Of a stretch of 64,000 nt of DNA, positions 48,909 to 57,881 are shown piece by piece (position 1 is the first letter of the stretch; each line of letters opens with the position of its first letter). The notes beneath the pieces are model-generated. The model saw only the letters and a program-made list of their open reading frames with translations, ran no database searches and had not been told where the DNA came from. Source of the stretch: JBCBTD01 sp039818825 (GTDB taxonomy: Bacteria; Pseudomonadota; Alphaproteobacteria; Geminicoccales; Geminicoccaceae); the NCBI GenBank assembly GCA_039818825.1, contig JBCBTD010000012.1, positions 8,863 to 72,862 of the forward strand, in the 5' to 3' direction. The position numbers and the translations under genes were made by a program.

Positions 48909-50086
48909 CGACAGCCCTCCAAGACAACGGACGCCGGACGGCCGACGAGTTGTGTATACACGTCCGGGTCCGTGTCGCCCTCCGTACCGAATACGAGCAC
49001 GCGGCTCGCCGGCGTCAAGCCCAGCGAGCGGGCAAGCGCCGGGCGCTCCAAGGCTGCCAGTACCCCGGCAAGCCCACAGGTCGCGCTTTCGCCGGCGACG
49101 ATGGGTGGGTCGCCAGCGAGCGGGTCAGCCAAATCACGCATCACCGCTACCGCGGCCTCGTCGTCGATGATCAGCGCGTCGTGGCAGCCGCGCCGCAGCA
49201 GCTCCCAAGCCAACAGCGAAACCTCGCCGCAGGCCAGCCCGGCCATGACCGTGTCCAGGCTGCCGTCGATCGTAGTCGGCTTTCCGGCGCGGAGGCTCGC
49301 CGCGATGCACGCGGCGCGGTCGGGTTCTACCACCACGAACCGAGGACGCGCCTCGCCGTAGCGGAGCCACGACGTCGCCAGTACCGCGGCCGCGGCACCG
49401 CCGACACCACCTTGGACCACGATGTGGGTCGATGGGACGGCCACGCTGTCCAGCGCTTCGTCTGCCATGACCATGTAGCCGGCCATGACGTCACGCGGGA
49501 CCTCGGTATAGCCAGGGTAGGAGGTGTCGGAGACGACATGCCAGCCGCGGGCGTCGGCATCGGCGGCGGCGCGGCGCACGCTGTCGTCGTAGGTGCCGTC
49601 GGTTCTCCGGACCTCGGCGCCGAAGGCCTCGATGGCCGCCTTCCGCCCTTCACTGACGGTCTCGTGGACATAGATGACGCACCGGCAGCCGGCGCGCTTG
49701 GCGCCCCAGGCCACGGACCGGCCATGGTTGCCGTCGGTGGCGCACGTCACGGTCACCTCTCGTGGGTCGACCGCCAGCCGCGCCAGCAGGCGGTCGACCG
49801 CGTAGGCGCCGCCGAGGGCTTTGAAACTCTTCAGCGAGAAGCGCACGCTCTCGTCCTTGTAGTCGATCCGGGCCACGCCAGAACGTGCTGCAAGGCCCGC
49901 GAGGCTGCGTGTCGGTGTCGGCGCATGGTCCTGCCATTCCCGAATGGCGGCTCGCGCGGTTCGGAGGTCGTCGGCGCTGAGCACGAGATCCAGCGAGCGG
50001 GACCATGGTCCGCGCTCGACGTCGGTGTTGGTGACATGGGTCGGTGTCGAGAACCGCGGCGCGACCGGGGCCGCATTTACACCCAT
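48905..50086 (-). CDS. Diaminopropionate ammonia-lyase
   Basis: A PLP enzyme (fold type II) that breaks 2,3-diaminopropionate into pyruvate and two ammonia. The cofactor lysine is most likely K89 in RFSLKSFKALGGAYA, preceded by DYKDES; CATDGNHGRSVAWGAKRAG and TSYPGYTEVPRDVMAGYMVM are subgroup signatures, and VVQGGVGGAAAAV binds the phosphate. At 393 residues it is the usual length. It lies three bases after glcE and overlaps the D-carbamoylase-like gene by four. Its insertion into a glycolate oxidase operon is unusual. Confidence 0.88.
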   Translation of the reverse strand: MGVNAAPVAPRFSTPTHVTNTDVERGPWSRSLDLVLSADDLRTARAAIREWQDHAPTPTRSLAGLAARSGVARIDYKDESVRFSLKSFKALGGAYAVDRLLARLAVDPREVTVTCATDGNHGRSVAWGAKRAGCRCVIYVHETVSEGRKAAIEAFGAEVRRTDGTYDDSVRRAAADADARGWHVVSDTSYPGYTEVPRDVMAGYMVMADEALDSVAVPSTHIVVQGGVGGAAAAVLATSWLRYGEARPRFVVVEPDRAACIAASLRAGKPTTIDGSLDTVMAGLACGEVSLLAWELLRRGCHDALIIDDEAAVAVMRDLADPLAGDPPIVAGESATCGLAGVLAALERPALARSLGLTPASRVLVFGTEGDTDPDVYTQLVGRPASVVLEGCR

Positions 50087-50089
50087 TTG

Positions 50090-51310
50090 TCAGAGCCCGG
50101 CGTACATGCGGCCTGGGTTGACGATGCCTTGGGGGTCGACGGCGGCTTTGACGCTCCGGGTAAGCGCTGCCAGCCGCGGAGCTTCCGGGTGGAAAACGTC
50201 GACGGCCGCGCGAATTGCCAGCGGCGCGCGCACCAGCGTTGCGTGCCCGCCCACGGCGTCGACGGCGGCTCGGATTGCTCCGGCACCAGCATCGTCCGTG
50301 GCCGCGACGGCCAGCCAGAGGAGACCGCCGCTCCAGTCGGCAAAGCCGCGGCCATCCATGTCTGTCGCCAGCGAGACCAGGAGCCGCGGGCCGTTGGAGG
50401 CTGCGGTGGAAATCCGCCAGACGGCGCGATCCAGAGGGTGGGTCAGCAACCGGACGTCGCGGATCTCGCCCCAGAGCGTGCCACTGGCCTGGTCCTCGAG
50501 AACGTCGGTAGCACCGGCGGCGGCAACGTGCTGGCGCAGTTTGCGCAGCCTTTCCGGCAGGAACGACGCGAACGTGTCGAGGCGCAACGCGACGACACCG
50601 TCGTCACGTCCTGCAAGCTCGGCGACGACGCTCCGTGCTGCGACATCGGGCGGCAGATAGGCGGCCGCGCTCACGTCCAGCGGGCTCGCCATGGCGCGCG
50701 CCATCACCCGACTAGCTGCCGCGGCATCCAGCCCACCAACCAGCAGCGTCGACTGGGTCTCGCTCCGCGGCAGCACCTTGAACGTCACCTCCGTCAACGC
50801 GCCGAGCGTGCCGTGTGCGCCTGCCTGAAGCTTGACCAGATCGAGCCCGGTGACGTTCTTCATGACCCGGCCGCCTGAACGTTGGATTCGACCTTGGCCA
50901 TCGACGAAGCGGACGCCGATCAGGCTGTCGCGGAGCGCACCCCGGCTGATCCGCGCCGGTCCGGACAGGTTGGCCGCGACCAGGCCGCCGATCGTCGGCT
51001 CCGCGTCGTCGTTGCCGAGAAGATGGCGCAGGTCTGGCGGCTCGAAGGGTAGCGCCTGTCCCTCGGCATCGAGGGCGTCGACGACCTCGCCGACCGGTGT
51101 GCCCGCGAGGGCGCGAATGACCAGTTCGCTCGGCCGATACAAAGGAATCCCGCGGAGCTGCCGTAGGCGCAGCGTCCGTCCGGCCTGCACCGGCCGCCCG
51201 AAACCTTCCAAGCTGCCGCCGCCCACGAGCTCCAGGCTCACGGCGTCGGTGGCGGCAGCCTTGACGGCTTCGGCGACACCGGCTTCGTCGGCAGGCGTGA
51301 GGTCGTTCAC
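50090..51310 (-). CDS. glcE: Glycolate oxidase FAD-binding subunit GlcE
   Basis: Second flavin-fold subunit of the membrane-linked glycolate dehydrogenase. The PCMH-type FAD domain contains LRGIPLYRPSELVIRALAGT, DAEPTIGGLVAANLSGPARI and GGRVMKNVTGLDLVKLQAG, all characteristic of GlcE. It keeps the C-terminal LVRAPLAIRAAVDVFHPEAP and ends in GIVNPGRMYAGL. Length (406) is normal. It follows glcD by four bases. The expected iron-sulfur subunit gene glcF does not follow; a diaminopropionate ammonia-lyase gene takes its place. Confidence 0.9.
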   Translation of the reverse strand: MNDLTPADEAGVAEAVKAAATDAVSLELVGGGSLEGFGRPVQAGRTLRLRQLRGIPLYRPSELVIRALAGTPVGEVVDALDAEGQALPFEPPDLRHLLGNDDAEPTIGGLVAANLSGPARISRGALRDSLIGVRFVDGQGRIQRSGGRVMKNVTGLDLVKLQAGAHGTLGALTEVTFKVLPRSETQSTLLVGGLDAAAASRVMARAMASPLDVSAAAYLPPDVAARSVVAELAGRDDGVVALRLDTFASFLPERLRKLRQHVAAAGATDVLEDQASGTLWGEIRDVRLLTHPLDRAVWRISTAASNGPRLLVSLATDMDGRGFADWSGGLLWLAVAATDDAGAGAIRAAVDAVGGHATLVRAPLAIRAAVDVFHPEAPRLAALTRSVKAAVDPQGIVNPGRMYAGL

Positions 51311-51314
51311 GGCG

Positions 51315-52766
51315 TCACGCCGCCCGCCCGAGTGGCGCGGACGGGCCGTCGTCGAGCGGGAAAACTTTTCCGACGTTCAGCTGCCAGGCCGGGTCGAACG
51401 CGCGTTTGATCGCCATCTGCAGATCGAGTTCGTGCTCGTCGAACTGGTACGCCATCAGCTCACGCTTCTCGATTCCGACACCGTGCTCGCCGGAGAGACA
51501 CCCACCGACGTCGACGCACAGCTTGAGGATGTCGGCGCCGCAGCGCTCGGCCTTCTCCAACTCTCCCGGCGCGTTGGCGTCGTAGAGGATCAACGGGTGC
51601 AGGTTGCCGTCGCCTGCGTGGAAGATGTTGGCGATCTGGAAGCCGTAGGTGCGAGAGATTTCCCCGATTCTGTGCAGGGTCTCCGGCAGTGCCGACGTCG
51701 GGATCGTGCCGTCGATGCAGATGTAATCCGGGGAGATACGGCCGACGGCGCCGAACGCCGACTTCCGCCCCTGCCAGATGGCGGCGGCCTCCTGAGCGTT
51801 CGCGGCAACACGCAGATAGCGCGGGTCGTGGTCCCTGGCGATCGCCTCGATCCGCCCGAGCAGCGTGTCGATCTCGTCGTCGGCGCCCTCCACCTCGACG
51901 ATCAGGACCGCTTCGACGTCGAGCGGGTAGCCGGCCTTGACGAAGGCTTCGACGGCATGAATCGCCGGCTTGTCCATGAATTCGAGGGCGACCGGGATGA
52001 TCCCCGAGCCGATGATCGCGTCGACGCAGGCGCCGGCCCGCTCGTTGCTGGCGAAGCCGAGCAGCATCGGCCGTGCGCCTTCCGGCGCTTTGAGGATGCG
52101 CACGGTCACCTCGGTGACCACGCCAAGCTGTCCCTCCGAACCGCAGAGCAAGCCGAGCAGGTCGAGACCGGCTGCGTCCGCGTGCTTGCCGCCCACGTCC
52201 ACGATCGCGCCGTCGACGGTCACCAATCGGACGCCAAGCAGATTGTTGGTCGTCACCCCGTATCTCAAACAGTGCGCGCCGCCTGAGTTGTTGGCGACGT
52301 TGCCGCCGATCGAGCACGCGAGCTGCGACGACGGGTCGGGCGCGTAGAAGAACTCCTCGTGCTCGACCGCCTGGGTGATCGCGAGATTGGTGACGCCGGC
52401 TTCGACCGTCGCCGAACGGCTGTCGAAGTCGACCTCGAGGATCCGTCGCATTTTCATCAGGCCGACCACGACGCCGTCTGCCGTCGGCATCGCCCCACCG
52501 GCGAGCGAGGTTCCGGCACCCCGCGCCGTCACCGGGATGTTCTGCTCGTGGCAGTAGCGCATCACCGCGGCAACCTCTTCCGTCGTCGACGGCAGCACGA
52601 CCGCTAGTGGGATCTGTCGATAGGCCGAGAGGCCGTCCGTTTCGTAGGCGCGGATCTCGTCGTCCGCCGCGATCACGCTTTCCGGTGCGGGGCAAATCCG
52701 CCCCAGCGCGTCCACGATCGCTTGGCGACGCTCGATGATCGCTTGGTTCGCCGCCGGCATACGCAT
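51315..52766 (-). CDS. glcD: Glycolate oxidase FAD-linked subunit GlcD
   Basis: Catalytic subunit that oxidises glycolate to glyoxylate. The FAD-binding PCMH domain has PVTARGAGTSLAGGAMP, SSQLACSIGGNVANNSGGAH and GVTTNNLLGVRLVTVDG; the oxidase C-terminal domain has NIFHAGDGNLHPLILYD and GGCLSGEHGVGIEK, with the metal and substrate histidines. ATG 52766 is preferred because GGGAGG lies upstream at a good distance; an ATG at 52787 is possible. At about 483 residues it matches GlcD. It leads an operon with glcE, diaminopropionate ammonia-lyase and a nitrilase, divergent from padR. Confidence 0.93.
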   Translation of the reverse strand: MRMPAANQAIIERRQAIVDALGRICPAPESVIAADDEIRAYETDGLSAYRQIPLAVVLPSTTEEVAAVMRYCHEQNIPVTARGAGTSLAGGAMPTADGVVVGLMKMRRILEVDFDSRSATVEAGVTNLAITQAVEHEEFFYAPDPSSQLACSIGGNVANNSGGAHCLRYGVTTNNLLGVRLVTVDGAIVDVGGKHADAAGLDLLGLLCGSEGQLGVVTEVTVRILKAPEGARPMLLGFASNERAGACVDAIIGSGIIPVALEFMDKPAIHAVEAFVKAGYPLDVEAVLIVEVEGADDEIDTLLGRIEAIARDHDPRYLRVAANAQEAAAIWQGRKSAFGAVGRISPDYICIDGTIPTSALPETLHRIGEISRTYGFQIANIFHAGDGNLHPLILYDANAPGELEKAERCGADILKLCVDVGGCLSGEHGVGIEKRELMAYQFDEHELDLQMAIKRAFDPAWQLNVGKVFPLDDGPSAPLGRAA

Positions 52767-52827
52767 CGCGCCACCCTCCCGCATCAATCCACGGATATGG
52801 CAGGTGCCGCAGGCGTGGACCAGCGCC

Positions 52828-52871
52828 TTGACCTATCTCAGACCGAAATATGACTTGCGAGATGTATCGCA
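52828..52871 (+). promoter_or_regulatory. Candidate promoter and PadR-type operator
   Basis: TTGACC (52828-52833) and TATGAC (52849-52854) are a plausible but short-spaced -35/-10 pair. Immediately downstream is an inverted repeat TGCGA-GATGTA-TCGCA (52856-52871), 29 bases before the padR start. PadR proteins commonly bind such repeats over their own promoter, so autorepression of padR and the efflux genes is likely. Confidence 0.45.
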
Positions 52872-52899
52872 TCGATATAGGCCACTCACCGGAGGAGCC

Positions 52900-53478
52900 A
52901 TGGACGCAAAGATTCTGTGCCTCGGCGTGATCTCGGCTGGTGCTTGTTCGGGCTACGAGCTGAAGAAGACCGTCGAGGAGGATTTCCACCACTTTTACCG
53001 GGCCAGCTACGGCTCGATTTACCCGGCATTGGCTGAGCTCGAGCGCTCTGGCCTGGTTGCCGGTGAGGCGATCGAGCAGGCGAAACGTCCCGACAAGAAG
53101 GTGTACCGGATCACGGACGCCGGCCGTGCGGCCCTGGCCGATGCGCTGGCGGCGGAAGAGCCGGCGCATACGGCTCGCTCCGAGTTCCTGGTCCTCATGT
53201 ACTTCGCGCACCTGCTGACGCCCGACCGCGCGGCTCAGGTCATCGACACGATGACCGCGCACTTCGAGCGCGTCATGTTGGCCGACGTCGACGCCTACGA
53301 ACGGCGCGCCGAGCCACTGACCTCCGGGCAACGGTTCGCCGTCGGCTTCGGTCGAACGGTGTTGAATTCCATCGTCGAGTACCTTCGGCGCGAGCGTGAC
53401 GGCTTGATCGACGAACTCATCGCTGAACGTGCGGACCAGCCGGCCGAGGATCGCCGGTTGGCCGCGGCGGGAGACTGA
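52900..53478 (+). CDS. PadR-family transcriptional regulator
   Basis: A 192-residue repressor-type protein with the PadR winged helix at the N-terminus: LCLGVISAGACSGYELKKTV, ASYGSIYPALAELERSGLV and KKVYRITDAGRAALADAL. The C-terminal helical domain mediates dimerisation and belongs to the longer (Vir-like) subfamily. ATG 52900 has GGAGGAG just upstream. It precedes the efflux adaptor gene by two bases and so is co-transcribed with it; control of the RND pump in response to a small hydrophobic ligand is the likely role. Confidence 0.9.
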   Translation: MDAKILCLGVISAGACSGYELKKTVEEDFHHFYRASYGSIYPALAELERSGLVAGEAIEQAKRPDKKVYRITDAGRAALADALAAEEPAHTARSEFLVLMYFAHLLTPDRAAQVIDTMTAHFERVMLADVDAYERRAEPLTSGQRFAVGFGRTVLNSIVEYLRRERDGLIDELIAERADQPAEDRRLAAAGD

Positions 53479-53480
53479 AC

Positions 53481-54611
53481 ATGCGCTCTTCCGTCGCCAT
53501 CGCGGCACTGATCGCCTTGGCGCTGATCGGCTGGTTCGCTTCCGGTCAGCCCGCGGTCCGGGCCTTGTTCGGCCCCGCCGAACCGACGGCACAGGTAACC
53601 GAAACCGTGGTCGAGCAGCCGATCGAGCGGCGCGCACGGGTCCGCGTCATGCTCAGCGACGCCCAGCCGGTCGCCCGCGAAATCGTCGTCCACGGTCGGA
53701 CCGAGCCCGATCGCCAGGTGGTGCTGAAGGCCGAAACCTACGGTCGCGTCGCCGAAGTGTTCGTCGACAACGGCTCGATCGTTGCCGCCGGCGACCCGAT
53801 CGTGAGGCTCGACCCGCGTGAGCGCGAGGCGATGGTCGCTCAAGCACGCGCTCTGGTCCGCCAACGTGAGCTGGAGGACGAGGCTGCGCGGCAGCTCGGC
53901 CAGCGGGGCTATCAGGCAGAGAACCGGGTGGCCGAAGTGGCGGCGTTCCTGGAGGCGGCCCGCGCGGAGCTGCGGCAGCGCGAGGTCGAACTCGGTCACA
54001 CGCAGATCGCGGCGCCCTTCGCCGGCGCCGTCGACGAGCGCTTCGTCGAGGTCGGTGATTTCGTCGACATTGGCGATCCGATCGCTGACCTCATCGAACT
54101 CGATCCATTCCTGGTCACTGGGGAAGTTGCGCAGAACCAGCGCGCGCTGCTGTCGATCGGCATGCCGGTCTCGGTCGACCTCGCCGACGGTCGGACGATC
54201 GAGGGTCGGCTCCGCTTCGTTGCCAGGAGCGCCGAGGCTGCCACCCGCACCTTCCGCGTCGAAGTCGAAGTGGCCAACGGCGACGGCAGCATCCCGGCCG
54301 GGATGAGCGCCACTTCCAAGGTGCGTTTCGCCGAGGTAGCGGCGCACGAGCTCTCCGCGGCCCTGCTCGCACTCGGCACCCACCACGAACTCGGGGTCAA
54401 GATCGTCGACGAGCAGGACGTGGTGCGGTTCGCGCCGGTCGATCTGATCCGTGCGGACAGCGACAGCGTTTGGGTCGCCGGCCTGCCCGATCAGGTTCGG
54501 GTGATCGTCGTCGGCCAGGGTTTCGTCCAGGATGGTGAGTCGGTCTTGCCCGTCGCCGTCGGTGAAGCGGCGTTGGCTTCGGCAACCGGCACGGCCGAGG
54601 CCAGCCGATGA
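53481..54611 (+). CDS. RND efflux periplasmic adaptor subunit
   Basis: Membrane fusion protein linking the RND pump to an outer-membrane channel. It has one N-terminal anchor helix (about 4-22), a lipoyl/barrel-sandwich part (VVLKAETYGRVAEVFVDNGS and, later, THTxIxAP-like GHTQIAAPFAGAVDERFVEV), a long helical hairpin between (about 110-170), and beta-barrel and membrane-proximal domains. It has 376 residues. Two bases separate it from padR and its stop overlaps the pump start as ATGA. No outer-membrane factor gene is adjacent. Confidence 0.9.
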   Translation: MRSSVAIAALIALALIGWFASGQPAVRALFGPAEPTAQVTETVVEQPIERRARVRVMLSDAQPVAREIVVHGRTEPDRQVVLKAETYGRVAEVFVDNGSIVAAGDPIVRLDPREREAMVAQARALVRQRELEDEAARQLGQRGYQAENRVAEVAAFLEAARAELRQREVELGHTQIAAPFAGAVDERFVEVGDFVDIGDPIADLIELDPFLVTGEVAQNQRALLSIGMPVSVDLADGRTIEGRLRFVARSAEAATRTFRVEVEVANGDGSIPAGMSATSKVRFAEVAAHELSAALLALGTHHELGVKIVDEQDVVRFAPVDLIRADSDSVWVAGLPDQVRVIVVGQGFVQDGESVLPVAVGEAALASATGTAEASR

Positions 54612-57600
54612 CGTCGCTGATCGACGCCAGCTTTGCCCGATCGCGGACCGTCCTGATCGCTTTGCTGTTGATCGTGATCGCCGGGATCAGCGCCTACCGT
54701 TCGATCCCCAAGGAATCCAATCCCGATATCCAGATTCCGATTCTCTACGTCTCGATGATCCACGAGGGAATCTCGCCCGAGGATGCCGAGCGGCTGCTGG
54801 TCCGGCCGATGGAGATCGAACTCCGGGGCGTGGAAGGCGTCAAGGAGATGCGATCGACTGCCAGCGAAGGCCACGCTTCGGTCGTGCTGGAGTTCGAGGT
54901 CGGCGTCGACATCGATACCGCGCTCGCCGAGGTCCGCGCCAAGGTGGACATCGCCAAGGCCGAGCTGCCGAACGAAACCGAGGAGCCGCAAGTCGAGGAG
55001 GTGAATGTCGCGCTGTTCCCGGTGCTCGTCGTCACTTTGGCTGGCGACGTGCCCGAGCGGACGCTGGTCCGCGTTGCCGACGACCTCAAGGACCGGATCG
55101 AGGGTGTCGCCTCCGTGCTGGAGGTCAACCTGACCGGCAAGCGCGAGGAGGTCGTCGAGGTCGTCATCGATCAGGTGCGGATCGAGTCCTACGGCCTGCG
55201 CGCCGACGAGATCATCGACGTGGTCAACCGCAACAACCAGATCATCGCCGCCGGCAATCTCGACACCGGACAAGGCCGGTTCGCGATCAAGGTGCCGGGG
55301 CTCTTTCAGGACACCGAAGACATCCTGCGGATGCCGATCAAAGCCGAGGGCGACACGGTCGTCGCCCTGAGCGACGTCGCCAGCGTGCGCCGGACCTTCA
55401 AGGATCCGGAGAGCTTCGCGAGGGTGAACGGCCAGCCGGCGTTGGCCCTGGAGGTCACCAAGCGGATCGGCACCAACATCGTCGACACCGTGGCGGCAAT
55501 CCGCGCCGCCGTAGCTCAGGCCGAGCCCACTTGGCCGCCAGGCATCGAGGTCGCCTTCATCCAGGACGAGTCCAACAACATCCAGGGCATGTTGACGGAT
55601 CTCCGCAACAACGTGCTCTCGGCGGTCCTGTTGGTGATGATCGTCATCGTCGCGGCGCTCGGCGTCCGCAGCGGGCTGCTGGTCGGTTTCGCGGTGCCGG
55701 GCTCGTTCCTCGCCGGCATCCTGGTGCTGTCGATCGTCGGCCTCACGGTCAACATGGTGGTCCTGTTCGCGTTGATCCTCGCCGTCGGCATGCTCGTCGA
55801 TGGGGCGATCGTCGTCACCGAGCTGGCGGACCGCCGCCTCGCGGAAGGCTACAGCAAGCGCGACGCCTACCGCGAAGCCGCAAAGCGCATGGCCTGGCCG
55901 ATCACCGCCTCGACCGCGACCACCCTTGCGGCATTCCTGCCGTTGGTGTTCTGGCCCGGCGTGGTCGGTGAGTTCATGAAGTACTTGCCGATCACACTGC
56001 TCGCGACGTTGACCGCGTCCTTGCTCATGGCGTTGATCTTCGTGCCCAATCTCGGGGCATTGATCGGTCGCGCGCCGAACCGCACGGCCGGCGATCTCGC
56101 AGTCGTCGACGATGCTGCCGGCGACCTCGGGCGGACGCACGGCGTCACTCGTCTCTACATCGGCCTTTTGCGCCGTGCGCTGGCCCATCCCGGCAAGGTG
56201 CTGGGGCTCGCAATCGTCATTGCCATAGGAGTCAACGCCGCCTACGCGACGTTCGGTCGTGGCGTCGAGTTCTTTCCGGACGTCGAGCCGGAGCGGGCCC
56301 AGGTGCAGGTCCATGCCCGCGGCGACTTGTCGATCTTCGAGCGTGACGAGTTGGTCAGCGAGGTCGAGCAACGGATCCTCGACGTCGATGGAATCGCCGC
56401 ATTCTACACCAGCACCGCGCTGACGTTCCGGGCGGACGACGTCGACGAGGACGTCATCGGCGTGACCATGCTGGAGCTGGAGCCATGGCGCGAGCGACGG
56501 CCCGCACGCGAGATCATCGGGGAGATCGAAGCGCGAACCGCTGATCTTGCCGGCATCCGCATCGAGGTGCGCAAGCCGGAGGAGGGGCCACCGGTCGGCA
56601 AACCGGTGCAGATCGAGGTTGCCGGCATCGACGTCGCCGCGATGAACGCCGTCATGGAACGGGTTCGGGAACGCTTCGACGACACCGAGGGGCTGGTCAA
56701 CGTCAGCGACAGCCGACCGGTGCCGGGTATCGAGTGGCAGTTGGCGGTCGATCGCGAACGGGCAGCGCGATACGGCGCCGACGTGCAGACCGTCGGCCCA
56801 CTCGTCCAGCTCGTGACGAACGGCATCAAGGTCGGCAGTTACCGCCCCGACGATGCCGACGACGAGATCGACATCCGGGCGCGATTCCCCAAGGTCGACC
56901 GAGGGCTGGACCAGCTCGCCAATCTCCGCGTGCCGACGGCGAACGGCTCAGTCCCCCTCGCCAACTTCGTCGCACGGGTGCCGGCACCGAAGGTCACCGA
57001 GATCGAACGTAACGACGGTCGCCGTGTCTTCACCGTCGGCGCCGATCTGGCGCCGGGTGTGCTCGCCGACGACAAGGCTCGCGAACTGCGCGTCTGGCTC
57101 GACACCGAGGTTTGGCCGGCGGGTATCGACTTCACCTTCCGCGGCGAGGACGAAGAACAAAAGGAGGCGCAAGCCTTTCTGCTGCAAGCCTTTGGTGTCG
57201 CCATGTTTTTGATCACGATGATCCTGGTGACGCAGTTCAACAGTTTCTATCAGTCATTCTTGATACTCTCCGCGGTGGTGTTCTCGACAGTAGGGGTGCT
57301 GTTGGGCTTGCTCGTCACCGACCAGCCCTTCGGCATCATCATGAGCGGTGTTGGGGTGATCGCGCTGGCCGGCATCGTCGTGAACAACAACATCGTGCTC
57401 ATCGACACCTACAACGAACTCCGGCGCACGGGCTTGTCGCCCTACGACGCGGTGCTGCGTACCGGCGCGCAGCGCCTACGGCCGGTGCTGTTGACGACCG
57501 TGACCACGGTCCTCGGCCTGTTGCCGATGGTGTTGAAGGTCAATCTCGATCTGTTCACGCGCGAGATCACGTTCGGCGGCCCGTCGACCGATTGGTGGGC

Positions 57601-57790
57601 CCAACTCGCGAGCGCCGTAGCCGGCGGGCTTGCGTTCGCCACCTTGCTGACGCTGGTGTTGACGCCCTGCCTCTTGTACCTGCCGTCGCACTATCGCGAC
57701 TGGTGGCGCCGGCGGCGCGGCACCGCGACACCCACGGGCACGCCGTTGCGCCCAGCGCCCGCATCGGGCTGGGCGGAAGCCGCGGACTGA
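54608..57790 (+). CDS. RND-family efflux pump permease
   Basis: A 1060-residue inner-membrane proton-driven exporter with the RND double architecture: twelve hydrophobic segments and two large periplasmic loops. Opening AxxxPxxxxxDIQIPILYV-like motif is seen as SIPKESNPDIQIPILYVSMI; LALILAVGMLVDGAIVVTEL (around 385-405) is the TM4 proton-relay region with its aspartate, and GIIMSGVGVIALAGIVVNNN marks the second repeat. The sequence resembles the AcrB-type group without clear drug or metal specificity. It overlaps the adaptor gene by four bases and is under the same PadR control. Confidence 0.92.
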   Translation: MTSLIDASFARSRTVLIALLLIVIAGISAYRSIPKESNPDIQIPILYVSMIHEGISPEDAERLLVRPMEIELRGVEGVKEMRSTASEGHASVVLEFEVGVDIDTALAEVRAKVDIAKAELPNETEEPQVEEVNVALFPVLVVTLAGDVPERTLVRVADDLKDRIEGVASVLEVNLTGKREEVVEVVIDQVRIESYGLRADEIIDVVNRNNQIIAAGNLDTGQGRFAIKVPGLFQDTEDILRMPIKAEGDTVVALSDVASVRRTFKDPESFARVNGQPALALEVTKRIGTNIVDTVAAIRAAVAQAEPTWPPGIEVAFIQDESNNIQGMLTDLRNNVLSAVLLVMIVIVAALGVRSGLLVGFAVPGSFLAGILVLSIVGLTVNMVVLFALILAVGMLVDGAIVVTELADRRLAEGYSKRDAYREAAKRMAWPITASTATTLAAFLPLVFWPGVVGEFMKYLPITLLATLTASLLMALIFVPNLGALIGRAPNRTAGDLAVVDDAAGDLGRTHGVTRLYIGLLRRALAHPGKVLGLAIVIAIGVNAAYATFGRGVEFFPDVEPERAQVQVHARGDLSIFERDELVSEVEQRILDVDGIAAFYTSTALTFRADDVDEDVIGVTMLELEPWRERRPAREIIGEIEARTADLAGIRIEVRKPEEGPPVGKPVQIEVAGIDVAAMNAVMERVRERFDDTEGLVNVSDSRPVPGIEWQLAVDRERAARYGADVQTVGPLVQLVTNGIKVGSYRPDDADDEIDIRARFPKVDRGLDQLANLRVPTANGSVPLANFVARVPAPKVTEIERNDGRRVFTVGADLAPGVLADDKARELRVWLDTEVWPAGIDFTFRGEDEEQKEAQAFLLQAFGVAMFLITMILVTQFNSFYQSFLILSAVVFSTVGVLLGLLVTDQPFGIIMSGVGVIALAGIVVNNNIVLIDTYNELRRTGLSPYDAVLRTGAQRLRPVLLTTVTTVLGLLPMVLKVNLDLFTREITFGGPSTDWWAQLASAVAGGLAFATLLTLVLTPCLLYLPSHYRDWWRRRRGTATPTGTPLRPAPASGWAEAAD

Positions 57791-57804
57791 CGACACCGAG
57801 AAAT

Positions 57805-57839
57805 GCCGACCGCGGCCTACGCGCGGACATTTGGTCGGC
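57805..57839. terminator. Inverted repeat between convergent RND and GyaR genes
   Basis: GCCGACC and GGTCGGC flank a 21-base loop in the 91-base gap between the two convergent stops. It could be part of a bidirectional terminator, but the stem is short for its loop and no T-tract follows. Confidence 0.25.
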
Positions 57840-57881
57840 GATGACGGAATGCGGCTGAGAAGCGCTGCGTGCCGTTCGTCG

